A DNA stretch of 64,000 nucleotides from Bolinopsis microptera (GCF_026151205.1 NC_087075.1:7768858-7832857), one strand, 5' to 3'. Shown: positions 33,352 through 44,128, counted from the first letter of the stretch. Notes: a model not told the origin generated them from the letters alone. Program-made: numbers and translations.

Positions 33352-35306
33352 CTGTTTCTCTTTGATTGGTATATAATTTGTTTTGTATCAATAAATTTGC
33401 AAAAACTTCTCGAAAAGTGAGCTATAATCACCGTAATAATTACTGAATATTACATATTTACGAAAACAAGGAGTTATATTTCTCATTTCACACCTGAACA
33501 GATGGCGGACAGAAAATTGAAATGACAGGTCAGTGCTAAATATAGATAAGTCAAGGAGCAGTACTTAGTAGTCAGCAGTAAGACGAATATTGTACTCCAA
33601 CAGGCTCCCTCACGGAGCAGAAGTGAGCCAAATTACAGATCGAATTTATCGGATTACATCATACTTTTTTAAGGATGTCTTAAAACAGTTATAATATTGT
33701 GTATAATGTAGATTAAACTGATGCCTATCCTGAAAGAGGATTATCAAAACAAAGTACGTGGGAAGACACTGAGCAGGTAGTGAGCTTCAGAGCACATTAT
33801 TGGTCAGATAATCGTAGCCAGGTTACAGGTCGCAGAGCTACCTTAGTCCTTACCGTTCTCAAGTACCGATACTGAATACACAGATCAGGTTTCAATCTGT
33901 GAGACAGAAATAAATGGGCACAATCACCTTACTTAACAGGGGACAAAGCTGATTGACAAATATAATACTGATAGGTGGAAAGGTGAACATAAACCAAGCG
34001 AGAGGGTAGCAACTAGCAAGGCTACGCTACAGAGGCACGGTTTTACACAGTACAGTATACGAGACACTGTCCCCACTGTGCGGTGGTATGTAGGATACGA
34101 GCATGGTGTGCACGGTGCACCTGCCAACCTTACACAAACACACTGTTAATTAACAACCCTTAACAACCCTTAAAAACCTTTAACAACCTTTAACTTCACG
34201 CTGATTCGTAAACAAAATACACGGACAATGGATATTATACTGTATTGCACTATACCGGGTACCAGGTTGTGTGTTGAGTACATTGGTACACGTTTTACAC
34301 TCGTCTAATGTATCTAATGATATCAGTGTTGTTTCTCATTTAATTTAGCCCAATTACCAAAACACCTATAATACTAAGTAAAGTCAGAAATGTAAACAAT
34401 GTACACTGCTGCAAGACATTTACTGAGAGGATCATCACTGTCGGCCGTTGGTGCCATCGGATTTTTACATCTGATATGGCGAAAATGGTCGCCTTTTTGG
34501 ATGCTGAAAATTGCTAGAATTGAGATTTCCTGAGATACACATTTGCATTATTTACACGTGACCTTTTTCACGTACCCCAATTCTGCAAGTTACACAAACA
34601 TCTTAGTTTCCACATTTTACACAAACTTCGCATCTAGTTTAGGAATACTTTACTAACATTGATTAACAAGTTGCATACCAACTTTACCCTCACTATCAAA
34701 ACAAACACAACCCTTTATAGTGAGTTTCCGCAGTTTTTACTTGCTATAAGATAGATATGCCTACGTGCATAAAATATGCCTATATGCCTATTGCTCTCAA
34801 ATCTCAAAGACTTTGGATTGCAACACAAGTTTTACCCTCTCACCCATAGAAACTTGATACACAAGTTACAATACCTCCCACACTCTACAGTCTACACGAA
34901 TTATATACTTGAAACTAAACACTCGCCGTACACTCTCTCAAGCAAGTCGACACTCATATTTAACTTTTTAACAAACTTTGCTGTAAAACATGGATTCTCG
35001 AAGCTCCTAGACTCGATTCTAATCGGAACTTAACTTTCTCACCCACGCATGTACACTGTTTAGTGTGATAATTTAATATCATAACAACACTTAGTTTAGC
35101 TTAACGCCGGCTACAAAGAAATCTCCGTCAACCATTTCACATTATCATTAGAGCCTTCACAAAACAACGACACAATTCACAAACTACACCTAAACTTTCT
35201 TAAACTCTACATAATTGACATAATATGTACGCAAACTACACACAAAGTGTTCAACCCAAAATATAACAAAATATCTCAGTACACGATAATAAAGAATTTT
35301 ACTCAC
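33352..35306. other. No supported gene
   Basis: Repetitive AACAACCCTTAA words occur near 34145-34190. The frames at 33933 (-) and 34776 (+) lack splice logic and domain content. Confidence 0.35.
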
Positions 35307-35417
35307 CGCGGGTTTACCACCAGCAGCACCAGCAGCAGGTTGAATACTCTTGAAGTCATCAGGACTGTGGAATGTCTCCTCTAGTTCTATACTCCCGTCT
35401 GACATCTTGTTACGCTC
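35307..35417 (-). CDS. Exon of a minus-strand gene
   Basis: Strong acceptor CCACCCTCAG|GAG and strong donor CCCGCG|GTGAGT bound exactly 37 codons (phase 0 to 0). The product ERNKMSDGSIELEETFHSPD then DFKSIQPAAGAAGGKPA is acidic, then Ala/Gly-rich, typical of a disordered cytoplasmic linker. The upstream exon at 35684-35774 ends in phase 0 and so may join here. Confidence 0.6.
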
Positions 35418-35542
35418 CTGAGGGTGGCAGAGTTTCATTTTAAAGATGATGTCAGATAAGATATGGTGTGTCGAGAAATTATTACATTGTCAAATACCTA
35501 GATTAAATAGATAATATCCAAGAAGTCCGATCACTATGGGCT

Positions 35543-35632
35543 AGACATTAGGGTAACATTAGGGTAGACATTAAGGTAGACATTAGGGTAGACATTAGGG
35601 TAGACATTAGGGTAAACATTAGGGTAAACATC
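35543..35632. repeat. 12-bp minisatellite at the start of an intron
   Basis: Copies of ATTAGGGTAGAC with small changes. On the minus strand it lies about 50 bases beyond the putative exon 35684-35774 and continues its frame as VYPN repeats. It is another array sitting just inside an intron. Confidence 0.9.
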
Positions 35633-35683
35633 AAGATAGACAACTTTAGGGTTAAACAGATACATATCACCACTTTCCAGCAC

Positions 35684-35774
35684 CTTATTAGTGACAGGGT
35701 AAGAGAAAGTTCTGTAATTCTCATCCCAGGCTTCAGTTAGAGCCTGTTTATCTGTCGCTCCAGTAGACCGTGAT
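35684..35774 (-). CDS. Probable exon of a minus-strand gene
   Basis: Reading from acceptor TTGCTCAG|A to donor AATAAG|GTGCTG gives 91 bases in the phase required between 37459-37529 and 35307-35417. The product SRSTGATDKQALTEAWDENY then RTFSYPVTNK looks like a real protein. Alternatives exist: acceptor CCTGCAG|GG, or a longer exon to AAA|GTTGTC adding VLESGDMYLFNPK. Borders are therefore tentative. Confidence 0.45.
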
Positions 35775-35821
35775 CTGAGCAACCCTTGCAGGGAGTGCTT
35801 ACCCCAGGTCAGGTAGTTCAT

Positions 35822-36748
35822 ATACTAATGAACATTTATTCTTTAAGTTACGTAGTTCATATATACTAATGAACATTTATTCTTTAAGTTAGGTAGTTCG
35901 TATACTAGTGAACATTTATTCTTTAAGTTAGGTAATTCATATACTAGTGAACCTTTATTCTTTAAGTTAGGTAGTTCATATACTAGTGAACATTTATTCT
36001 TTAAGTTAGGTAGTTCATATACTAGTGAACATTTATTCTTTAAGTTAGGTAGTTCATATACTAGTGAACCTTTATTCTTTAAGTTAGGTAGTTCATATAC
36101 TTGTGAACCTTTATTCTTTAAGTTAGGTAGAATTATACTAGTGAACCTTTATTCTTTAAGTTAGGTAGTTCATATACTTGTGAACCTTTATTCTTTAAGT
36201 CAGGTAGTTCATATACTAGTGAACCTTTATTCTTTAAGTTAGGTAGTTCATATACTAATGAACATTTATTCTTTAAGTTAGGTAGTTCATATACTAGTGA
36301 ACCTTTATTCTTTAAGTTAGGTAGTTCGTATACTAGTGAACATTTATTCTTTAAGTTAGGTAATTCATATACTAGTGAACCTTTATTCTTTAAGTTAGGT
36401 AGTTCATATACTAGTGAACATTTATTCTTTAAGTTAGGTAGTTCATATACTAGTGAACATTTATTCTTTAAGTTAGGTAGTTCATATACTAGTGAACCTT
36501 TATTCTTTAAGTTAGGTAGTTCATATACTTGTGAACCTTTATTCTTTAAGTTAGGTAGAATTATACTAGTGAACCTTTATTCTTTAAGTTAGGTAGTTCA
36601 TATACTTGTGAACCTTTATTCTTTAAGTCAGGTAGTTCATATACTAGTGAACCTTTATTCTTTAAGTCAGGTAGTTCATATACTAGTGAACCTTTATTCT
36701 TTAAGTTAGGTAGTTCATATACTAGTGAACCTTTATTCTTTAAGTTGG
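35822..36748. repeat. About 39-bp minisatellite, roughly 24 copies
   Basis: Units built on CTTTATTCTTTAAGTTAGGT and AGTTCATATACTAGTGAA. A block of about ten units is itself repeated (about 35860-36200 and 36275-36600), which indicates higher-order duplication. The minus-strand peptide repeats (PNLKNKGSLVYEL) are artefacts of the 39-base period. A few units continue at 36978-37010. Confidence 0.93.
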
Positions 36749-36751
36749 GTA

Positions 36752-36962
36752 GTTGTAGTAGCAAGTATGCATGGTCTCCAAATCCATCTATATGCTGATG
36801 ATACTCAGATATACTTCTCATTTGATCCTAAGACATGGACATTGAATCTATGAAGAGCAAATTGAAAGAATGTTTCGAGCACATCAAATCATGGATGAGT
36901 GAGAACTACCTGAAACTCAACAACAAGAAAAGTGACAGCATATACTCCATTAAACATACCAA
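36752..36962 (+). pseudogene. LINE reverse transcriptase fragment inside the 39-bp array
   Basis: The frame starting near 36755 gives MHGLQIHLYADDTQIYFSF. This is the reverse transcriptase active-site region (Y-A-D-D) in the style of CR1/L2/Jockey elements, followed after stops and shifts by CFEHIKSWMSENYLKLNN, the conserved WM-N-LKLN segment. It is a short degraded insertion, with array units on both sides. Confidence 0.8.
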
Positions 36963-37010
36963 GTCAGCAAAGATTCATTCTTTAAGTTAGGTAGTTCATA
37001 TACTTTATTC

Positions 37011-37458
37011 TTTAAAGTGGTCGTGTTTATACTTTATATACTGTTCATTCAAAACGTTATCAACTAATGTAGGTTATGATGGTTTAAGTTATGATATTGA
37101 ATCTGATTAACTCATCATTAATTGTGTACGCTCGTATGTTATATAATTAAAACTCAGTCATAAACCAGTCAAAACTCCATCGTGAAATTGTCTAACCTCG
37201 ACCATAAAACAAATCAATGCGGAATTGCGCGACGCGGGTGCTTATTCGTCAAAAATCAGACTTTAAAGAAACCCAAACTGCTGATTATCAAACGGACAGT
37301 GCAAATGCCTCGATTAAAACCACTCCTCAAACTGTCGAATGTCGATGATCCCGTACTACTATGGCTTTATACCCCCACTCCACCCTTAATGTGAAATAAA
37401 CACGAATATCACAAGTATGGCTATTAGCGCCTTAGATCGGCCATTCGGGCGAATGTAC
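37011..37458. other. No supported gene
   Basis: The 70-codon plus frame at 37182 overlaps the minus-strand signal-peptide exon region and has no other support. Confidence 0.35.
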
Positions 37459-37529
37459 CTAAAGTTAAAAACGATACAAACACAGGTAATGGTAAGCAGG
37501 AGAAGGAAAACAGCACTGTTCTGAAACAT
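37459..37529 (-). CDS. Possible first coding exon: signal peptide or anchor
   Basis: ATG at 37527-37529 opens MFQNSAVFLLLLTITCVC and IVFNF before a donor TTTAG|GTACAT (phase 2). The sequence has the polar start and the run of Leu/Val/Ile/Cys of a signal peptide or membrane anchor. Phase 2 fits the exon at 35684-35774. The ATG context is ordinary and upstream codons are also open, so the start is not certain. Confidence 0.45.
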
Positions 37530-37675
37530 GATGCGACAAGCAAGGACTGATAAAACACACGTATCATGGTTTAGAGTGACACTTGTACTGATAAACATGT
37601 GTTGGAGTGTGCACGTGATAGGTGCTGAACTTACAGTGTAAGTAGCGAGGTATGCTGGCATAGTGGTGTGATATC

Positions 37676-38005
37676 AGTTCTAAACACGAGATATTGATCT
37701 GTAACTAGTTGTAGGTCACGTGATATCAGTTCTAAACACGAGATATTGATCTGTAACTAGTTGTAGGTCACGTGATATCAGTTCTAAACACGAGATATTG
37801 ATCTGTAGCTAGTTGTAGGTCACGTGATATCAGTTCTAAACACGAGCTATTGATCTGTAGCTAGTTGTAGGTCACGTGATATCAGTTCTAAACACGAGAT
37901 ATTGATCTGTTGAAGGTCACGTGATATTGATCTGTAGCTAGTTGTAGGTCACGTGATATCGGTTATAAACACGAGATATTGATCTGTTGTAGGTCACATG
38001 ATGTT
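37676..38005. repeat. 52-bp minisatellite carrying TCACGTGA sites
   Basis: Six to seven units, some shortened, each containing GGTCACGTGATATC. Every unit thus holds the 8-mer palindrome TCACGTGA, the E-box form preferred by MiT/TFE and USF-type bHLH-zip proteins, plus an overlapping ATATC. It lies upstream of the signal-peptide exon (minus sense). Confidence 0.9.
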
Positions 38006-38117
38006 GAATTTACACGTGATTTAGTTTGGGTTTGTCACGAGACTTTAGATTACGATCCCATTACCGAACTGCTTGTGTGATATTATCATGTTTATTGCTA
38101 GTTTATACCCACGATAA

Positions 38118-38478
38118 TATAGTGCAATGAACACTACTCCCAACCACCGATATAGTGTAATGAACACTACTCCCAACCACCGATATAGTGTAATGAACAC
38201 TACTCCCAACCACCGATATAGTGTAATGAACACTACTCCCAACCACCAATATAGTGTAATGAACACTACTCCCAACCACCGATATAGTGTAATGAACACT
38301 ACTCCCAACCACCGATATAGTGTAATGAACACTACTCCCAACCACCGATATAGTGTAATGAACACTACTCCCAACCACCGATATAGTGTAATGAACACTA
38401 CTCCCAACCACCGATATAGTGTAATGAACACTACTCCCAACCACCGATATAGTGTAATGAACACTACTCCCAACCACT
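38118..38478. repeat. 33-bp minisatellite, eleven copies
   Basis: Nearly identical copies of a unit containing ATAGTGTAATGAACACTACT, which includes the inverted pair AGTGT/ACACT. All frames on both strands stay open because the period is a multiple of three. It lies downstream of the stop of the scaffold gene. Confidence 0.95.
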
Positions 38479-38632
38479 GATTACCACCACGAATACCGAT
38501 AATTCTGACCACTTAAACCTTTAAACTGTTTATCTTTTGCCACTTTAAATTAGCAATGTGCAACCAGAGTGAACTCTGGAACACTAAAACGTAGACATTA
38601 ATCTCAAAATCAACGCCTTATAAGGCGAAACT

Positions 38633-38822
38633 TTAAAACTTTCCATATTTCACAAATCGACAAAAACTCAACAAAGACGTCAGACTAACGGTGTCAGCGG
38701 GAGGCAGGGTCTTACTCCTCTGTCTACCTTTACCAGACTTGCTGCTGGTTCGTCTTTGTATTGCAGCAATACCGGAATTGTAGATGGACTCTGTGTTTAC
38801 AGCTAGTTCACTTGCTTTCGTT
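38633..38822 (-). CDS. Last exon of tyrosine-motif scaffold gene
   Basis: Acceptor CTTTCTCCAG|A opens a frame in the phase left by the exon at 39283 and ends at TAA (38633-38635). The segment is basic and Ser-rich (IQRRTSSKSGKGRQRSKTLP), with a possible phosphorylated RRTSS. A 14-base perfect palindrome (CGCCTTATAAGGCG, 38614-38627) follows just past the stop. Confidence 0.7.
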
Positions 38823-39282
38823 CTGGAGAAAGTTTAAACTTTTAATTTGTGATAGTTGGAAGTTGGTCTGTAAAATATTGAAATTAGGAAAAAGGTCTGA
38901 TTTTATAAGGTAATCAATTTCTTAATTAATTTCGTAACTGTACTAATTCTGACATAATCAATGCAGGGGTGCGGGGGGGGTGTCAAATAAAGTCTTAATC
39001 AACACAGAATATTATCATTCATCAGTTAACAAAGTGCCCAGAAGTCACTGCATTGGGCGGCGGAATTTGAAAATTGATATTCATCATTATCATTTATTCT
39101 TTCAATGAGGGGTGAATATTTTCATATATTTGTTACTACATCAAGCGATATTAATTCTTAGCCATAATTACAGTATAATGTTGGATTGTAACAGTGCATA
39201 TGCCTGACGGTCACAATATCAAAAATTATTACACTTTTTATCAATAAAGAAATTTCACCTCGAAACTGGAGCAGTTACTTAC

Positions 39283-39428
39283 TTTGTTCCTTTCAGAGCA
39301 ACTTTCAAATCAAGCCTGGCTTTGCTTTCCTTCCACTTAGATTTTCGTTCTTTAATAGAAAGTGTGAAAGTCTCCTTCAAATGTTCGAATTGCTGCGCAG
39401 TCTTTATCTTTGTTTTCTTCACAGATTT
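39283..39428 (-). CDS. Exon of scaffold gene, basic helical segment
   Basis: Acceptor TGTGCTCAG|AAA and donor ACAAA|GTAAGT bound 146 bases (phase 0 to 2). The product starts KSVKKTKIKTAQQFEHLKET and is Lys/Glu-rich and likely helical. The phase agrees with both neighbours. Confidence 0.72.
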
Positions 39429-39571
39429 CTGAGCACATTAATTTATACACGAATATAATAAAAAAATAAAATATAGTAAATACTCATTACAGAAGTATAT
39501 CAAGAGCTTAAATTTTTACCTATTATCAAAATTTCAAGAGGGAACTAATGATAACAGGGAGGTTGACTTAC

Positions 39572-40954
39572 CTTAACAGCAACAGAATATGACCGCCGCC
39601 CGCTATATTCACTCTCAGGAGACTCCTGCTCCGGATCATGATCTTTAGCAAGTTCCTCATCATCTTCAGAAAGCATTTCAATACCATCATACAAACCATC
39701 ACTGGACAAACTTGTTACTGACGCAAACTTGGGACTTGTAGAAGATCTGTAGGAACTGGTCATGTCAGCCAGTGACTTTGATTTAGATATGATGGACTCT
39801 TGAGGCACAGGAGAATAATTGAAGGTCAGCCCATGTAAAGATGGTGATTTTTTTACCGTTCCCTTATTCTTCTTTTTGGCAAAAACAAAAGATGAAGAAC
39901 CAAGTTCTTTATTCTGTGGTATATCAGGTAGAGGTGTAAATGTTTTGGAGGGGTTTCTCATGGGGACAGGTGGTGGTTTTGGTGGAACATACGGTGTATC
40001 TGACTTGGTAAGAGATTGAATGAGATTCAATAAGGAGTCGTCCTCTTTAATGTCATTAAATTCCTGAGGCGACCCCAATCCTTCATAGAAGACATCATTA
40101 TTATCCGGGATACCCTCATAAATATCATTGTCATCATCATCATCATCATCTCCTATACCCTCATAAAAATCATTTTCATCATTATCTCCTATACCTTCAT
40201 AAAAATCATTCATTGGAGATCCAACACCCTCATAAAAGTTCTCCTCATCCTCGTCATGGGGAATGCCTTCATAGAGACAATCAGTATCAACATCATTTAT
40301 TCCTTCATAGAAACATTCCTGAGTCTCACTGTGAGCAATAGCAGCCTCACTGTGGGCAATACCGTTGATAACAGAATTCTGATGATAAAAGATTAGAGGA
40401 TCATTGGCAGAAGGTGGTAATGGGGGGAGAGTTGCATGGTTGATGTCTAAGGGTGTTGGTGCATCATACAATCCTGGGGAGTACTCCTCAGTCCCATGAG
40501 AGAGTTGGTCTGGTGCAATAATTTTTGTTGAGTGATCATTAGAATTTGCATCACCACTCACAGTTGGGGGCACCATGTAGTATTCTTCAGGTGAGGGTCT
40601 ATTTGTTTCGTCATCTTTGAAAGTGACAGATAATGGGCGATTGATGGCCTGTCTTTCAGAAACATATTTAACCGGATAATGTGGGGTTGTGAATTTTTGT
40701 TCTGCATGTAAGGATGTATTCATGTAAATTTCTTCTCCAAAGTTTTGAGCAAATGTTACCCTGGTACCATCAAGCGTTTCAGAGCCATTCTGAAAAGGTC
40801 TTCTAGGGTCTAAATCTGTATTGCCTAGGTTGACATCATTTTCAAGGTTTGGTGTGCTGTTTACATTATGGATTCGGTATCTGTCCTGGGGTGGAAGCTT
40901 TTGAAGCGAAGGGGCACTGTGATGATGTTGATCTGAACTAACTGATGAGGTGAG
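39572..40954 (-). CDS. Main exon of scaffold protein with seven YEG(I/V/L) tyrosine motifs
   Basis: Exon of exactly 461 codons (acceptor AACTTTTCAG|CTC, donor GTTAAG|GTAAGT; phase 0 to 0). The frame continues upstream of the first ATG (40721-40723), so that ATG is internal. A highly acidic region (nucleotides about 40075-40312) holds seven YEGI/YEGV/YEGL motifs 11-15 residues apart, several in ITAM-like pairs, followed later by LYDGI. Other docking sites are EEYYMVPP, LYDAPTP and the Pro-rich VPPKPPPVPMR (SH3 type). The layout suggests a cytoplasmic substrate of a tyrosine kinase that recruits SH2 and SH3 proteins. There is no catalytic domain and no membrane segment in this exon. No orthologue is recognised. 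Confidence 0.8.
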
Positions 40955-41112
40955 CTGAAAAGTTATATTTTCTTTAATTTGATTATTTTCATGTTCAATC
41001 TATCATTGTAGTTAAATAGGTAGTAAAAAGATGGTCATGGGTCTGGGGTTTCTTAGGTGACTCGATAATCAAAATTTTGAGAAACCGCAACATTTACAAC
41101 TATAATGCTTAC

Positions 41113-41185
41113 TTGGCATGGAATGGTATCATATTCTTCTCCATCATCTTCATATAGACCTTCCAAATCTAAGTCCATGCCATAT
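41113..41185 (-). CDS. Exon of scaffold gene, acidic with two tyrosine motifs
   Basis: Acceptor TTATTAATAG|A and donor TGCCAA|GTAAGC bound 73 bases (phase 2 to 0). The product YGMDLDLEGLYEDDGEEYDT followed by IPCQ contains LYEDD and EYDTI, extending the tyrosine-motif region. Confidence 0.72.
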
Positions 41186-41393
41186 CTATTAATAAAATTG
41201 TGTTAATAAACCTTATGATATATTATAAAGAAATATTTTTGATCATCATACAACTACAAGATCAAGATGACATCCAAATACACCGTGAGGCATCTATTTC
41301 ATTCATGAACTAGATGCCTCACAATTTCATACAGTGGTGGTATAGTGGTAATTTTGTAGACTGTAGTTAGGCCCCTCCGTGAAACAGCAATAC

Positions 41394-41426
41394 CTGGGAT
41401 AATTTACTGTCTCTATTGGGTCTGCT
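41394..41426 (-). CDS. 33-base micro-exon of scaffold gene
   Basis: Acceptor CTATTTTGCAG|A and donor CCCAG|GTATTG bound 33 bases encoding ADPIETVNYP plus part of an Arg codon. The phase fits the exon at 41113. Exons further 5' are not identified; they could lie beyond the LINE at 42-48 kb. Confidence 0.55.
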
Positions 41427-42040
41427 CTGCAAAATAGAGTCATTAAGAGTTTATTGATGTGGTCCTGTTGAAGGATTGTGTATCCTGTAAGGGCCACTTC
41501 AGAACACTAGAGAATGCAGACAATGTGGAAACATGTACATACCACTTACTTACTAACTTACGTTCATGTTCACGCAGGCCATACATTAACCGAAGCCACA
41601 GATGTGCTTGAGTATCCAGAAATGACAGTGTGATTCTTTTCTGGACCTGTTCCACAATATATAGTAGTGTTGAAGTATTCCAAGATAGGCATTCTCTGAA
41701 TACCTGTCTCAACAAATTTTTTGTTTATTTATTTTTACTCTGAAAATTCTGCTCAAACAATTTTACCTACACACTTAACAATTTCAAACCAAATCACCCC
41801 ATCCAAACCCAGTTTGTCCTGTTGTTGTTAGTGTGTCTGACCTTTGAATGATTTATATATTTTTGAATACTTCAATCACTCTTTTGAAAGTTCTTGAAAA
41901 AATTCTATTCAATCATATTCCCACTTAACCCACCTCATATCACTCACAATGAACCGGCTGATGCTCTTCTCCTTTCAGGTGCAGGGGTCTGTCCAAGCTG
42001 GCCCCCTGGACTCCGGACATATCTCTGATATCATATCATC

Positions 42041-44122
42041 ATGGCTACTACCTCAAGTGCTAGTACCCAAAGGCGTTCCCCTAGACACACTCCTCCTCCT
42101 ACCAACCCAGGATCCAGAGCTAGCATGTCACCATCCGGCAGAGGAGCTACCTCCCAAAAGAAGAAACCTCTAGCAGACAACAAAGCCCTGCGCAGGAACA
42201 GCCCTAGCGCAATGGCCCAGAAAGCTGTGCTGGGTAAACGCCCATCAAAGTCACCCCAAGAACAACCAGAGACATCTGTTCTTAAACCTCCAGGTAATCT
42301 GGTTATTGAAAAGATCAGCCCAAACCTGATATCAGCTTTAGAATCATCGAACCTCAGAGAGAGCCCCAGAAGTCCAATGAGCCCTCTGTACAAGTCCTTT
42401 CCTCCATTCTCCCGTGCTGAAGAGTCTGCTGAAGAACTTGAAATCCAGGATAAACCTACAGTAAAACAACGGGCTTCAAAGAGTGATTGTCCTTGCCGAT
42501 CAACATCAGATGGTAAGGAATGGAAGTTCAAGTGTACCAGATGTTTTCAGCACTGGCATGCTTCCTGTTGCAATCTCAAGGGTGCTAACAACATTCAGCA
42601 CGATACACCTCTTGAAGCTTCTCTGAATATTATTCTCTCAGAATGGCTATGTCCATGGTGTTTCGATACATCATTCCCCAGACCAGGCTCCAGCATGTCA
42701 GCCAAGATGGACAACAACCTAAAGAGCTCTGTAGACTACAGCCAGAACATACAGGCTATATCAGATGCTATTTCTAATGCTGTTGGTAACAGTATGCCTA
42801 CTGTGGAGATTGTATCCCTGGAGACAAGACTGAAGAAGCTGAGTCAAGAGATTCATGAATTTCAGCAGTCCAGAAGTCCATCTGAAGCACCACCTGCTAC
42901 AGAAATCCCCCTCCCTAAATGCACAGAACCTCCAGTGTGTGATTACCTGGTCGATGTGCTAAGTGCTGAGATCCTCAAAGAAGTTACAGAGTTTCTCCTG
43001 GAGAGCCAAGCTAGTAATAAGTTCATCCCGAAGAATGGAAGACAGGTCCTCAAGTTTGGGGAAGACTACTCTTATACTGGTGATTCAGACCCACCCCTAT
43101 CCCCCACAATCCCAGCACCCCTTGCCTCAGCCATAGACGCAGTTACATCAAAGTGCAGACTGACCCATAAGCCCAACTCCATCCTAATAAACTACTACCC
43201 TCCCTCAGTTGATACCACCACTGGTAGCAAGCTCCCTTTTCACTCTGACGATGAGTCTGAGATTATTGCTAACTCAGAAATTGCTACTATCAGCATAGGC
43301 GACGTCAGGAAGGTGTGCTTTAAGTGCATCCATGAGACCGGAAACGAAGCCTCAACTGAGTATGTTCATAGTGTGAGTCCAGAATCTAACTCAGTGTATG
43401 TGATGACACGATCGTCACAAGCCTGGTATCGTCACGGTATTGATGAAACAGGTCCTGCTGAAACTCAGTCTTCTGTGCAGACAGGAAGGTTCTCCATCAC
43501 ACTGAGAACTGTGAGCAAACAGTTTAGCCGGAGCTGCATCATCATGGGCGACTCTAACACCAAGCCCATCAAGTTCGGTGTCGGTACTGGAACCCTTGGA
43601 CAGTCCTTCCCAAGTGAACGTGTTAAAGCCAACAAGGTCAGTGCAATAGACCCTAAGCTCTGCATTGGTTATAGCAACGTCATCTTAGTTTGTGGGACCA
43701 ACGATCTACGAGTTGAAAATGTGCAGTCACCTGGTGATAAACACCAGCTGGTAGACATTCTCCACCTGAAAATCCAGCAGATCCAGAAACTGTGCCCTAA
43801 GGCGAAGTTGTTTGTCACAGCAGTTTTACCGTCTAGACTCCCTAAGATGAATAAAAACATTATGGCATTCAACAGCTTGGTTGATGAAATGTTGTACTCT
43901 AGCTTTAACCAGAATGTATGGCACCTTGGTGTTGGCCACTTTTTCGACGGTAAAGGGTTGCTTGCTATGAAACTCACGAGAAATGGTGATGAAATCCATC
44001 TCGGAGAGCTTGGTATTGCTAAATTTGTGAGATGTCTGAAACAGTGGGTGTATGTGAGGGAGAGACAGGAGAGAGTAAGACAAAGGAAGGCCACCCGACC
44101 AGTGGGAGTTTATCCCACTTAG
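42041..44122 (+). CDS. LINE ORF1: PHD finger, AlkB-like dioxygenase, SGNH hydrolase
   Basis: 693 residues; ATG in good context (CATCATGG). Residues 1-145 are a Ser/Pro-rich basic tail. A PHD-type C4HC3 finger spans C150-C207 (C150, C152, C165, C168, H173, C176, C204, C207). A predicted helical region follows (about 235-285). An AlkB-like 2-oxoglutarate/Fe(II) dioxygenase covers about 305-492, with GEDYSYTG, ILINYYPP, iron ligands H401 and D403 (FHSDDE), third ligand H465, and the 2-oxoglutarate arginines in R483FSITLR489. An SGNH hydrolase covers about 498-680, with G503-D-S505, C-G-T-N554-D and the D650-E-I-H653 dyad. SGNH esterases are known in ORF1 of some CR1/L2-type LINEs; the added AlkB domain is the unusual part. 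Likely roles are RNA binding, RNA demethylation or repair and ester hydrolysis in the retrotransposition particle, by inference. Confidence 0.85.
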   Translation: MATTSSASTQRRSPRHTPPPTNPGSRASMSPSGRGATSQKKKPLADNKALRRNSPSAMAQKAVLGKRPSKSPQEQPETSVLKPPGNLVIEKISPNLISALESSNLRESPRSPMSPLYKSFPPFSRAEESAEELEIQDKPTVKQRASKSDCPCRSTSDGKEWKFKCTRCFQHWHASCCNLKGANNIQHDTPLEASLNIILSEWLCPWCFDTSFPRPGSSMSAKMDNNLKSSVDYSQNIQAISDAISNAVGNSMPTVEIVSLETRLKKLSQEIHEFQQSRSPSEAPPATEIPLPKCTEPPVCDYLVDVLSAEILKEVTEFLLESQASNKFIPKNGRQVLKFGEDYSYTGDSDPPLSPTIPAPLASAIDAVTSKCRLTHKPNSILINYYPPSVDTTTGSKLPFHSDDESEIIANSEIATISIGDVRKVCFKCIHETGNEASTEYVHSVSPESNSVYVMTRSSQAWYRHGIDETGPAETQSSVQTGRFSITLRTVSKQFSRSCIIMGDSNTKPIKFGVGTGTLGQSFPSERVKANKVSAIDPKLCIGYSNVILVCGTNDLRVENVQSPGDKHQLVDILHLKIQQIQKLCPKAKLFVTAVLPSRLPKMNKNIMAFNSLVDEMLYSSFNQNVWHLGVGHFFDGKGLLAMKLTRNGDEIHLGELGIAKFVRCLKQWVYVRERQERVRQRKATRPVGVYPT
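44101..44119 (+). promoter_or_regulatory. Hairpin at the ORF1/ORF2 junction
   Basis: AGTGGGA-GTTTA-TCCCACT forms a perfect seven-base-pair stem directly before the ORF1 stop (TAG 44120-44122), and the ORF2 ATG follows six bases later. The placement suits a role in termination-reinitiation, which other bicistronic LINEs use to make ORF2. Confidence 0.55.
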
Positions 44123-44128
44123 TTTATC

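Noticed and set aside
38045-38512. Three overlapping repetitive frames (117-155 codons) on both strands
   Set aside because: All come from the same 33-bp minisatellite.
42031-42531. Minus-strand 166-codon frame opposite LINE ORF1
   Set aside because: Shadow of ORF1, which has domains, an ATG context and conservation.
43669-44094. Minus-strand 141-codon frame
   Set aside because: Shadow of the SGNH part of ORF1.
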